From assembly GCF_940670685.1 (NCBI RefSeq), contig NZ_OW711693.1, positions 992,001 to 1,056,000 of the forward strand: DNA of 64,000 nt, written 5' to 3'. Of the stretch, positions 8,917 through 21,144 are shown piece after piece. A program made the translations under genes and the position numbers. Under the pieces are notes generated by a model. That model saw only the letters and a program-made list of their open reading frames with translations, was not told the DNA's origin and did no database searches. The stretch's first letter is position 1. Every line of letters starts with the position of its first letter. The DNA comes from Anaeropeptidivorans aminofermentans. Lineage in GTDB: Bacteria; Bacillota; Clostridia; Lachnospirales; UBA5962.

Positions 8917-9351
8917 CTACAGGAGAAGCTTTTCTATAAAATTAGTGTATAAATAGTTCAATTTAGCCGCATGCCTGTTTTCATCGCTTAATAAAGAGAA
9001 AAAGGTATTTCTTAAATCAGCGTTTGAATTGTCGGTATAGATGTTGCAGTATTCATTATAAGTATCAAGTTCTTCCAATATGGATTGCTTTAAGCCATCT
9101 ATATATTTGCTGAAGGATGGTTTTTCAGGGGTTTTTAATTTGGGTTGTGACCAAGCTGTCTGCTTGTAAAGATGATTTAATTTTTCAAGGTGCAGAAGCT
9201 CTTCCTCATAAATAGCTTCGATAATTTCATAAGCGCTTTTGTCGGGGGCCATTTTCATAAGCAAGTTATAATTGGCGGCAGAATTTTGCTCGCTATTCAT
9301 TAATCTCAATAAAATAGCCGGAGTAAGCTGATACCTTTTAACTTGATCCAT
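8917..9351 (-). CDS. Ferritin-like / rubrerythrin-type four-helix protein
   Basis: A 144-residue, all-helical protein with the carboxylate and histidine pattern of a di-iron ferritin-like domain: glutamates in NSEQNSAANYN, EEELLHLEKL (E-x2-H) near residue 50, EELDTYNEYCN near 96, and SDENRHAAKLNYLY (E-x2-H) near 125. There is no rubredoxin-type cysteine pair, so it is not a full rubrerythrin. Such proteins in anaerobes often protect against oxygen or peroxide, but the exact reaction is not known here. It starts after AAAAAAGGAGGAATTAAT. Confidence 0.8.
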   Translation of the reverse strand: MDQVKRYQLTPAILLRLMNSEQNSAANYNLLMKMAPDKSAYEIIEAIYEEELLHLEKLNHLYKQTAWSQPKLKTPEKPSFSKYIDGLKQSILEELDTYNEYCNIYTDNSNADLRNTFFSLLSDENRHAAKLNYLYTNFIEKLLL

Positions 9352-9643
9352 ATTAATTCCTCCTTTTTTGCATCATATGCCTTTGACAAAATATGTGTTA
9401 ATATAGTAAAGAACAATTAAGAAATAAGAATAAGCATAAATTTACAGAATCATCAGAAGATTAGACGCAAAAGAGAAACATTTTTATGGCCAAGTCGAAT
9501 TTTTATAGAAAGAATTTCTGAAAAACCTTTTAAATTCCAAGGAATTCATACGTCTAGAGTAATAAAATAAAAAATCAAAAATCATATTGACAATATCTCT
9601 TATTCGTATTATAATACTTTTTGTTGCTGAACAATAAACATAG

Positions 9644-9716
<73 letters not shown>

Positions 9717-9730
9717 TCTTGAAACACTTT

Positions 9731-9801
9731 GCGGGTGTAGTTCAATGGTAGAACGTCAGCCTTCCAAGCTGAACACGTGGGTTCGATTCCCATCACCCGC
9801 T
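9731..9801 (+). tRNA. tRNA-Gly (TCC)
   Basis: Acceptor GCGGGTG pairs with CACCCGC; loop CTTCCAA gives anticodon TCC; T-arm GTGGGTTCGATTCCCAT. CCA is not encoded. Confidence 0.97.
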
Positions 9802-9806
9802 TTTAT

Positions 9807-9878
9807 GCGCGAATGGCTCAGTGGTAGAGCATCGCCTTGCCAAGGCGAGGGCCGCGGGTTCGAATCCCGTTTCGCGCT
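9807..9878 (+). tRNA. tRNA-Gly (GCC)
   Basis: Acceptor GCGCGAA pairs with TTCGCGC; stem TCGCC/GGCGA frames TTGCCAA, anticodon GCC. CCA is not encoded. It is six bases from the previous tRNA, so the three form one transcript. Confidence 0.97.
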
Positions 9879-9888
9879 TTAAAAAAAG

Positions 9889-9918
9889 AAGCCGATTATA
9901 TAATCGGCTTTTTTTTTT
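9889..9918 (+). terminator. Terminator of the Phe-Gly-Gly tRNA cluster
   Basis: AAGCCGATTATATAATCGGCTT (9889-9910) is a perfect hairpin followed by a run of T to 9918. Confidence 0.95.
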
Positions 9919-10017
9919 CGTCAAATCTGCTTGCAAATGTTTTAAGCAGTACAGATGCTGAATCAGATAGCTTATAAAATTTTATTTGCTATCTACATAT
10001 AAAAAGGAGGGCTTCTT

Positions 10018-10456
10018 TTGTGCCTGATCTGCGAAAGAATAAAAATGATTCAAGAAAACAGAAACCCTTATTTTGTGTGTGAACTTGAAACAGGATATGT
10101 AGTTTTAGGAGACCATCAGAGATTTAACGGATACACGTTGTTCTTATGTAAAGAACATGTAACAGAGCTTCGCCATTTAGATAAGCCCTATAAGATGAAA
10201 TATTTTTAACGGCAGAAGCCGTGCAAATTGCTTTTGGCGCGGAAAAATGAATTACGAGCTTTTGGGTAACGGAGACGCCCATCTCCATTGGCACCTTTTT
10301 CCCAGAAACAAAGGGGATATGCCTATAAAAGGGCCTGTGTGGTGGCTTCCAAAGGAAGAACTAATGGATGAAAGATTCCGGCCGAAAGAAAAAGAATTGA
10401 ACGTAATGAAGGAAAAACTGAAAAGAGAAATAACAAGGCTTCACCCAAATATGTGA
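10018..10456 (+). pseudogene. HIT-family hydrolase split by two frameshifts
   Basis: Three reading frames join to one HIT (histidine triad) protein: MCLICERIKMIQENRNPY... in the first, AEAVQIAFGAEK in the second (10212-10247), and MNYELLGNGDAHLHWHLFPR in the third, which carries the triad HLHWHLF. The first break sits at a run of five T (10203-10207), the second at a run of five A (10243-10247); one extra base at each would restore the full protein of about 145 residues. The start is TTG at 10018 after AAAAAGGAGG. HIT proteins hydrolyse nucleotide phosphoramidates and related compounds. Either the gene is recently dead or both breaks are homopolymer sequencing errors. Confidence 0.85.
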
Positions 10457-10524
10457 GAATATAAGGGTTTTTAGCCGTAAAAGAAACAATGGAAAATAAA
10501 AACGAATAATTTGTAAAAAAGATG

Positions 10525-10553
10525 TTGACATAAAGGGGATGCTGTGGTAAACT
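10525..10553 (+). promoter_or_regulatory. Promoter of the rRNA operon
   Basis: TTGACA (10525-10530), a 17-base spacer and TAAACT (10548-10553), about 240 bases before the 16S gene. Confidence 0.75.
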
Positions 10554-10559
10554 AGATTT

Positions 10560-10789
10560 TGCGTCCGAGAGAGGACAGCAAAGGAAAAACAAGCACGAGA
10601 AGGAAAAACCAGAACATTGAAAACTGAATAATAAGGAAAGAACCAACCCGAAAAGAAATAAACTTTGAGAGCTTTAAGGCTAACGAAGAAAAGTAATACG
10701 AGATAAAAAATGCCAGATAGTCAAAAGGGATATGAAATATCCGTTTGACAGTCTAAAAGCTTGCTTTTAGACAAGAGTGGACAAGGATT
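10560..10789 (+). other. Leader of the rRNA operon with processing stems
   Basis: No protein gene. It contains the stem GTCTAAAAGC/GCTTTTAGAC (10751-10772) and, just before it, GGATAT-GAA-ATATCC flanked by GTCAAA/TTTGAC. These are likely maturation structures of the precursor RNA. Confidence 0.6.
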
Positions 10790-15714
<4,925 letters not shown>

Positions 15715-15862
15715 AATAAAAAGGGTATATGAAAATATATCAAAGATGCAAGGCTAAAGAAAACAGCTTATCGAAAGATAGCTTACGCTATAGTTAAAGC
15801 GTCACATCGTTTCAGATCCTTCTTTCTCTATTTAGTTTTTAGGGTATTGGATACCTTAATAA
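15715..15862 (+). other. 23S-tRNA spacer; expected 5S gene not found
   Basis: Only about 148 bases separate the 23S end from tRNA-Pro. The text contains no 5S-like sequence. Confidence 0.7.
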
Positions 15863-15937
<75 letters not shown>

Positions 15938-15964
15938 TTAGCTTCTTCAATAATGAAAAATTAT

Positions 15965-16038
<74 letters not shown>

Positions 16039-16049
16039 TTTTTTAAAAT

Positions 16050-16127
<78 letters not shown>

Positions 16128-16131
16128 ACGC

Positions 16132-16204
16132 GGGTCACTAGCTCAGTTGGTAGAGCACTGGACTTTTAATCCAGGCGTCCCGGGTTCGAACCCCGGGTGA
16201 CTCA
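16132..16204 (+). tRNA. tRNA-Lys (TTT)
   Basis: Acceptor GGGTCAC pairs with GTGACTC; stem CTGGA/TCCAG frames CTTTTAA, anticodon TTT. CCA is not encoded. Confidence 0.97.
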
Positions 16205-16212
16205 TAAAAGCA

Positions 16213-16242
16213 AAAAGCCAATTTATATAAATTGGCTTTTTT
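16213..16242 (+). terminator. Terminator of the rRNA-tRNA transcription unit
   Basis: AAAGCCAATTT and AAATTGGCTTT form a hairpin followed by TTTTTTG, directly after tRNA-Lys. Confidence 0.93.
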
Positions 16243-16388
16243 GTTATTTATAAAAGGATATGGATTTGGGGAATAGAGGTAAATGCGGTCTGAAGATGCC
16301 CTGTAGATTTAGTAAGTAACGGTTTGCATTAGGGGTACAAGCAAATTTTATTTACCCAAAAATATTTTAGAACGGGATAGGAATTCAT

Positions 16389-17147
16389 ATGAAATATAAA
16401 ATAATTCTTGAGACTATTTCTGAAAAATACCAACATATATTAGGAAATAATTTAATTGGCATTTATGTTCATGGTTCTATTGCATTTGAGTGCTTTAATC
16501 CAGACAAAAGCGATATTGATTTTTTAGTTGTGGTAAAAGAAAGCCCCTCTGTTAAAGAAAAAGAAGAGCTTATAAAGACGCTTCTTTCCCTGTTCTCTGA
16601 TGGGCCTAAAAAGGGCTTTGAAATGAGTGTGGTAAAATATGATGTATGCAAAAATTTCTTATATCCCACACCTTTTGAGCTTCACTACTCTACTTCTCAT
16701 TTAGAGGAATGTAAATCTGATATTGAAAATTACTGCAAATCAATGAATGGGTTCGACAAAGATTTGGCGGCTCATTTTACCGTTACAAAGCATGTGGGCC
16801 ATACCCTTTACGGTAAGCCCATACAGGAAGTATTTGGTCATATCCCGAAGGAAAATTATATGGATAGCATTCTTTGTGATGTTCAGAATGCCAAAAAAGA
16901 TATTATTGATAATCCAGTTTATATTACCCTTAATTTATGCCGGGTGCTTGCGTATAAAAGGGAAGAACTTATTTTATCAAAGAAGCAGGGGGGCCTATGG
17001 GCTGTGAAAAATATGGATCAAAGGTTTTGGCCTATCATTTGGCGGGCCCTATATTCTTATGAGTCGGATGAAGATGGATATTTTGATATAGAGCTATCGA
17101 AAGAATTTTGCGATTACGCCCTTAATTGTATTTTTGATAGAGATTAA
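16389..17147 (+). CDS. Aminoglycoside nucleotidyltransferase-like protein
   Basis: A 252-residue protein with a nucleotidyltransferase fold: HGSIAFECFNPDKSDIDFLVVV (residues 28-49, glycine-serine and paired aspartates for metal binding), followed by an all-helical C-terminal domain with CRVLAYKREELILSKKQGG...W as in AadA / ANT(9)-type enzymes. Members adenylylate aminoglycosides, but many chromosomal relatives have no shown resistance role, so the function is inference. ATG follows GAACGGGATAGGAATTCAT. It is a lone gene between the rRNA operon and an ABC transporter, a common place for acquired genes, though base use is like its neighbours. Confidence 0.8.
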   Translation: MKYKIILETISEKYQHILGNNLIGIYVHGSIAFECFNPDKSDIDFLVVVKESPSVKEKEELIKTLLSLFSDGPKKGFEMSVVKYDVCKNFLYPTPFELHYSTSHLEECKSDIENYCKSMNGFDKDLAAHFTVTKHVGHTLYGKPIQEVFGHIPKENYMDSILCDVQNAKKDIIDNPVYITLNLCRVLAYKREELILSKKQGGLWAVKNMDQRFWPIIWRALYSYESDEDGYFDIELSKEFCDYALNCIFDRD

Positions 17148-17173
17148 GTTTACTATAATAAGACAAAGACTCT

Positions 17174-18028
17174 TTATTTATCATTTTTATTGCCTTTTAT
17201 GACAGAAAGCATAAAAAATACAGAGCTCCAGATAAATACATAAATAAGGCTTTCCATAAGGCTTATTTCCCTGTTGCCTATATAAAAGGAAATGCCCATG
17301 TTTTCCGAGAAGCTTCTTAATAAAAGACTGTCTGTGTTGTCAAATACAGTTGAAATCCTGGGCTTTAAAAGGATATTTCTAAAAATCACCGAAATATGCG
17401 ATGTTGGAAGAAGCTTTATAATGGGGAGCATAGAATCGGGGAAGCTTCCTAAATCCAGAAAAACGCCGTTAGTAAAGCCTATTATGGTTGATATAAGAGA
17501 ATTTGCGCTTCCGTAGGTGCTTGGATTTTTAAAGAATATACTTAAAAAATAGGACATGGAGCTTCCGAATAAAGTGCTTATAAATAAAGCTGTTAGGAGC
17601 TTAAAGAACTGAGTACTTTCAAAAAAATCCAGCGGATTTTCCGCTATGATTATGATAAAAAGCAAAATCTGAATGATACACATCAATAGGGATATAACAA
17701 CAGAGCTTAGGATAAATCCTCCTGAAATTTCATATTTTTTCACCGGTGCTATAAAAAAATCGTCTAATGCACCGTAATACTTATCCCGTACCATAATTGA
17801 AAAACAGCTTAAAGATACGGTTATGGGAGTTATGGATAAGATGCCTCCCAAAAGCCATTGTTGAGCTATAATGTTTCCGTAGGGATTTTCTGAAAAATTA
17901 GATTCTATGTTTCTGCCGATAAATAATGAATATATTATGAGGCTTATAAATACGGAAAATAAAGAGTAAAATACCATGGACTTATTTCTGATATAAATTA
18001 AATTATTACGCAGGAATATGGATTTCAT
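17174..18028 (-). CDS. ABC-2 type transporter permease
   Basis: A 284-residue membrane protein with six hydrophobic stretches (about 20-38, 55-75, 105-130, 140-163, 175-196 and near the C-terminus) and the ABC-2 permease layout, including the loop MVRDKYYGALDDFFIAPVKK. It likely forms an exporter with the ATPase encoded just upstream, whose 3' end it overlaps by about 23 bases. The substrate is not known; related LytTR-controlled exporters move drugs, peptides or lipids. It converges closely with the nucleotidyltransferase gene. Confidence 0.85.
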   Translation of the reverse strand: MKSIFLRNNLIYIRNKSMVFYSLFSVFISLIIYSLFIGRNIESNFSENPYGNIIAQQWLLGGILSITPITVSLSCFSIMVRDKYYGALDDFFIAPVKKYEISGGFILSSVVISLLMCIIQILLFIIIIAENPLDFFESTQFFKLLTALFISTLFGSSMSYFLSIFFKNPSTYGSANSLISTIIGFTNGVFLDLGSFPDSMLPIIKLLPTSHISVIFRNILLKPRISTVFDNTDSLLLRSFSENMGISFYIGNREISLMESLIYVFIWSSVFFMLSVIKGNKNDK

Positions 18029-18932
18029 TGGGCTGATTTCCTTTCACTATATTTAAAAACACATCGTCTAAAGAGGAGTCTATTATAGAGATTTCGCTGA
18101 TACATTCTTTAATGGGGTAGAGGGTATCAAGGATTTCTTCAGGAGTATGGGGGTATAGTTCAAAGTTATCGTGATTTCTTTTAAAATTTATATTATGCTC
18201 TTTAAAAAAATCTTCTGCTTTGTTAAAATCATGAGTTTTAATACAGACTCTTTCTTTGCTATAGGTCTTTTTAAGATATTGGGGAGTTCCTTCTGCAAGA
18301 AGATTGCCATTTCCTATAATCGCAATGTGGTCAGACTTTGCGGCTTCTTCCATGTAATGGGTAGTAAGAAATATTGTAAGGCCTGTTATTTTTCTTAAAT
18401 TGTCGATGATTTCCCACACGTCTTTTCTTATACTGGGGTCAAGGCCTGTTGTAGGCTCATCTAAAAATAATATTTCAGGCCTTCCCATGAGGGCTCTTGC
18501 AATATCTACTTTTCTTTTCTGCCCGCCGGAAAGAGTGTTGTAAGGGCGGTTCAGGATATCCTCTAAGCTTAAGCTTTTATTTATTTCCATAAGAATTTCT
18601 TTTTTAGAATATTTTCCATAGAGGCTTCCCCTTAGGAGAAGATTTTCCTTAACCGTGAGAAGTCCATCCATCATGCTTTTCTGAAAAACCACACCTATTT
18701 TTTCTTTAATTTTTCTGTCATCTTTTCCAAGGACAAATCCTGCTATTTTTATTTCTCCTGTATCCTTAGAAATAAGGGTAGAAAGAATATTTACCGTTGT
18801 GGATTTGCCTGCGCCGTTTTCACCCAATAAAGAGAAGAAGCTTCCCTTTTCTATAGACAAATTAAGGTTATTTACAGCATTTATTTTGCCGTAGGATTTA
18901 CTTAGATTGTTAATTTCAATTATTTTCTCCAT
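18006..18932 (-). CDS. ABC transporter ATP-binding protein
   Basis: A 308-residue ATPase of the DrrA/CcmA-like exporter class. Walker A is GENGAGKST, the signature LSGGQKRKVDIARAL, Walker B ILFLDEPTTGLDP, and the switch histidine is in LTTHYMEEA. The C-terminal region (from about 215) is the extra domain seen in drug-type exporters (DDVFLNIVKGN). I place the start at the ATG at 18932, about nine bases after GGGAGA; a TTG at 18956 is possible. It overlaps its upstream neighbour by 17 bases and the permease gene by about 23, so all are translated from one message. Confidence 0.9.
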   Translation of the reverse strand: MEKIIEINNLSKSYGKINAVNNLNLSIEKGSFFSLLGENGAGKSTTVNILSTLISKDTGEIKIAGFVLGKDDRKIKEKIGVVFQKSMMDGLLTVKENLLLRGSLYGKYSKKEILMEINKSLSLEDILNRPYNTLSGGQKRKVDIARALMGRPEILFLDEPTTGLDPSIRKDVWEIIDNLRKITGLTIFLTTHYMEEAAKSDHIAIIGNGNLLAEGTPQYLKKTYSKERVCIKTHDFNKAEDFFKEHNINFKRNHDNFELYPHTPEEILDTLYPIKECISEISIIDSSLDDVFLNIVKGNQPNEIHIPA

Positions 18933-19341
18933 TTCTTGCTTTTCTCCCTTCCGCAAGCTTTTTATTTATTTCCGCAGCGCTTTTTCGGTTGTAATAGATG
19001 TAGAAGGCAGTGATAAGAGAATAAGTGATAAACACAAATATAATGTTAATAGTGATAGAAACTAAATTTATATCCATAACTTTAAATATAATATTAGCAA
19101 AAAATAGCGCGATAAATATTGCCCCTATATTTTTTAAATGGTAGATTAAAGGATTTTTACTATAATTGTCATTATTTTCAATAAAATATGTGGAAATTAA
19201 AGATATTGAGATTATAAATAAATAGCCTATATTTGATAAACTAATATAACTGGGGAAAATAAAGCTTAATATAGAAATAAATAATGCTATAAAAGATGTG
19301 TTAAGCATTGCCTGCTTAAATATAATCATGAATTTATACAT
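18916..19341 (-). CDS. DUF3021 family membrane protein
   Basis: A 141-residue protein with four hydrophobic segments (about 10-30, 35-52, 68-88, 95-118) and a charged C-terminal tail. The size and its place right after a LytTR regulator gene match the DUF3021 family, which is commonly paired with LytTR DNA-binding proteins and is thought to modulate them from the membrane. The family name rests on context as much as on sequence. It begins after AGGAGGAAACA, nine bases past the LytTR gene. Confidence 0.75.
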   Translation of the reverse strand: MYKFMIIFKQAMLNTSFIALFISILSFIFPSYISLSNIGYLFIISISLISTYFIENNDNYSKNPLIYHLKNIGAIFIALFFANIIFKVMDINLVSITINIIFVFITYSLITAFYIYYNRKSAAEINKKLAEGRKARNGENN

Positions 19342-19350
19342 TGTTTCCTC

Positions 19351-19788
19351 CTAAATATCAAATTTTTCCTTTAAAATAGGGACATAATGCCTGTTTACTA
19401 TAATAATTTCCCCATTGGTAAGATAGGCTTCATATTTTCCGTTGAAAAGAGCCTTAACGCTTCTAAGTTTATTGAAATTAAAGATACAGCTTTTTCCCGA
19501 ACGGATAAATTCTTCAGTGGAAAGCATTTCTTCGGCCTCGTATAGCTTAAGATCGGATTCATAAACTTCTTTTTCCGTATAGATATAAGTTTTATTGTCT
19601 ACAGATTCAATATAGTAAATATCCTCAGGAGCAATATTATAGATATTGCCGCCTTTTTTCCCTTTAATGGAAATATCGAGCGCCTTAAGTCTCTTTATAA
19701 GATTTTCAATTTGAGCATCAATCTTTTGGCATTTTATAATGATTTCGGTTTCCTTTGCAGAACCATCTGTTTCTATTATTATTTTCAT
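19351..19788 (-). CDS. LytTR-domain DNA-binding regulator
   Basis: A 145-residue regulator. An N-terminal helix-rich part (about 1-45) is followed by a LytTR domain (about 50-145: NIYNIAPEDIYYIESVDNKTYIYT...FIRSGKSCIFNFNKLRSVKALFNGKYEAYLTNGEIIIVNRHY). I chose the ATG at 19788 because AGGGGGCAGG precedes it; a longer frame to 19908 lacks such a site. It has no receiver domain. Together with the DUF3021 gene it probably controls the exporter genes in the same operon. Confidence 0.85.
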   Translation of the reverse strand: MKIIIETDGSAKETEIIIKCQKIDAQIENLIKRLKALDISIKGKKGGNIYNIAPEDIYYIESVDNKTYIYTEKEVYESDLKLYEAEEMLSTEEFIRSGKSCIFNFNKLRSVKALFNGKYEAYLTNGEIIIVNRHYVPILKEKFDI

Positions 19789-19993
19789 CTCCTGCCCCCT
19801 TTTAAGTAAACTAACATACATTTCGTATACCTTCAATAAGATTTCTGTAAGATGCATTTTTAAGCCTTTAAAGAGCATATGGCCTATAGTAAAAAACTTA
19901 TATTCCATTCAGAAGTTTATGACCGGACAGGCATGCTTATTGAACTTAAAAATTATCTTTGATTTTTAAATTTAATAAGTTTTCCTAAATCTA

Positions 19994-20031
19994 TAGTAAA
20001 TAAAGATACTCTTTTCTATCTTTATTTACTA
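19994..20031. repeat. 15-base perfect inverted repeat between divergent genes
   Basis: TAGTAAATAAAGATA pairs exactly with TATCTTTATTTACTA across an eight-base loop. Neither neighbour gene ends here, so it is not an ordinary terminator. Confidence 0.7.
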
Positions 20032-20059
20032 CAATATATGGTATACTAATGTTACAGCA

Positions 20060-20165
20060 AGTCTATTTGTTTTTATTCCGCAGGAAGCAGGTGGTTTCAA
20101 GAGAAGGATAAAATCAAAGAAAAACAAATAGACAATACGGCTATTTTATATTTAAACGAGTATAA
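20060..20165 (+). repeat. Two-hairpin element, copy B (upstream of SagB-like gene)
   Basis: Stem 1 GTCTATTTGTTTTT (20061-20074) pairs perfectly with AAAAACAAATAGAC (20120-20133). The tail pairs ATAC with GTAT around a TTTTATATTTAAA loop. TATACT at 20042-20047 may be the -10 box. The element ends 31 bases before the ATG at 20197. Confidence 0.75.
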
Positions 20166-20196
20166 AATTTACTATATTATAATAAGGGGGCATACG

Positions 20197-20934
20197 ATGG
20201 AAAACAATGAAAACAGGTATTTTTTGAAATCCCAATGGAATAATGATTCTATGAAAGGAACAGATCAGGCCAAGGAAATTCCCATGCCTAGTTATGAGAA
20301 GTCTTTTAATAAAGATGGGCTTATATCTTTGCCGGATCCTTTAAAGACAGAACTTAAAAAAAGAGATATTGTTGAAATTATAACCGATAGAAAAAGCCGC
20401 AGAAAGCTTGGAGAAGGCAATGTATCTCTTTCGGAGCTTTCCTTCGTACTTTGGGCGACTCAGGGAATCAGAGAGGTTATTTCAGGCAAGATGTTTAAAA
20501 ATGTTCCTTCGGCAGGGTCAAGGCATCCTTTTAATACATATGTATATGCAGATAAGGTGGAAGGCCTTAAAAAGGGTATTTACTGCTATATCGCAAGCGA
20601 GAACGCTCTTATGGAAGTAAATACGGGCGAAGATGAAAATCTGAAAGAGCGGCTTTTAAAGGCCTTAAGGGGCCAGCTTTTTAACTGCGGCTTTTCTCTT
20701 TTATGGGCCTATGTGCCTTATCGGTGTGAATGGAGATATACCAATGATTCCTATAGGGTGTCGGCATATGATGCAGGTCATATATGCCAGAATGCCTATC
20801 TTGCGGCGGAAGCCCTTGGGCTTGGCTGCTGTGCCATAGGAGCCTACAATCAGGAAGAAGTTGACAGTGTTCTGGGCCTTTGCGGCAAAGAAGAATATAC
20901 AGCCTATATCGGTGTTTTCGGAAGATATAATTAA
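20197..20934 (+). CDS. SagB/ThcOx-type nitroreductase-family oxidoreductase
   Basis: A 245-residue FMN-dependent enzyme of the nitroreductase fold. The N-terminal flavin-binding text RKSRRKLGEG (near 67), PSAGSRHPFNTYVY (near 107) and the C-terminal AYDAGHICQNAYLAAEALGLGCCAIGAY (near 192) match the SagB/ThcOx subgroup, whose members oxidise azolines in peptide natural products; many stand-alone members have other, unknown roles. No peptide-modifying cyclase or precursor gene is nearby, so an azoline role is not supported. ATG follows AATAAGGGGGCATACG. It has the two-hairpin element in its leader and its own terminator. Confidence 0.85.
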   Translation: MENNENRYFLKSQWNNDSMKGTDQAKEIPMPSYEKSFNKDGLISLPDPLKTELKKRDIVEIITDRKSRRKLGEGNVSLSELSFVLWATQGIREVISGKMFKNVPSAGSRHPFNTYVYADKVEGLKKGIYCYIASENALMEVNTGEDENLKERLLKALRGQLFNCGFSLLWAYVPYRCEWRYTNDSYRVSAYDAGHICQNAYLAAEALGLGCCAIGAYNQEEVDSVLGLCGKEEYTAYIGVFGRYN

Positions 20935-20937
20935 TCT

Positions 20938-20977
20938 TACAAAAACCTCCTTAAAGCATAGCTTTAAGGAGGTTTTG
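20938..20977 (+). terminator. Terminator of the SagB-like gene
   Basis: AAAACCTCCTTAAAG pairs with CTTTAAGGAGGTTTT across CATAG, a few bases after the stop codon. Confidence 0.9.
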
Positions 20978-21010
20978 AAATAAAAGGCTTTATAATAGTT
21001 TCTCTGCTTT

Positions 21011-21140
21011 TATAGTAAAACAACTTTAAAGTAGGAACAAAAGCCTATTTTTCATAAACAGCTTAATAGAGTAGAACCCCTTCTATTAAGCCACTCAAAA
21101 TATACGGCTTTTGTCACTGTAATCTAATTGTTTTACTATA
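21011..21140. repeat. 130-base nested inverted repeat (MITE-like)
   Basis: Ends TATAGTAAAACAA (21011-21023) and TTGTTTTACTATA (21128-21140) pair perfectly. Inside, ACAAAAGCC (21037-21045) pairs with GGCTTTTGT (21106-21114), and GCTTAATAGA (21061-21070) with TCTATTAAGC (21082-21091). It lies directly after the 3' end of the GltD-like gene. Confidence 0.75.
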
Positions 21141-21144
21141 ACTA

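Noticed and set aside
19789-19908. N-terminal extension of the LytTR regulator
   Set aside because: The ATG at 19788 has an AGGGGG site; the extra 40 residues show no domain features.
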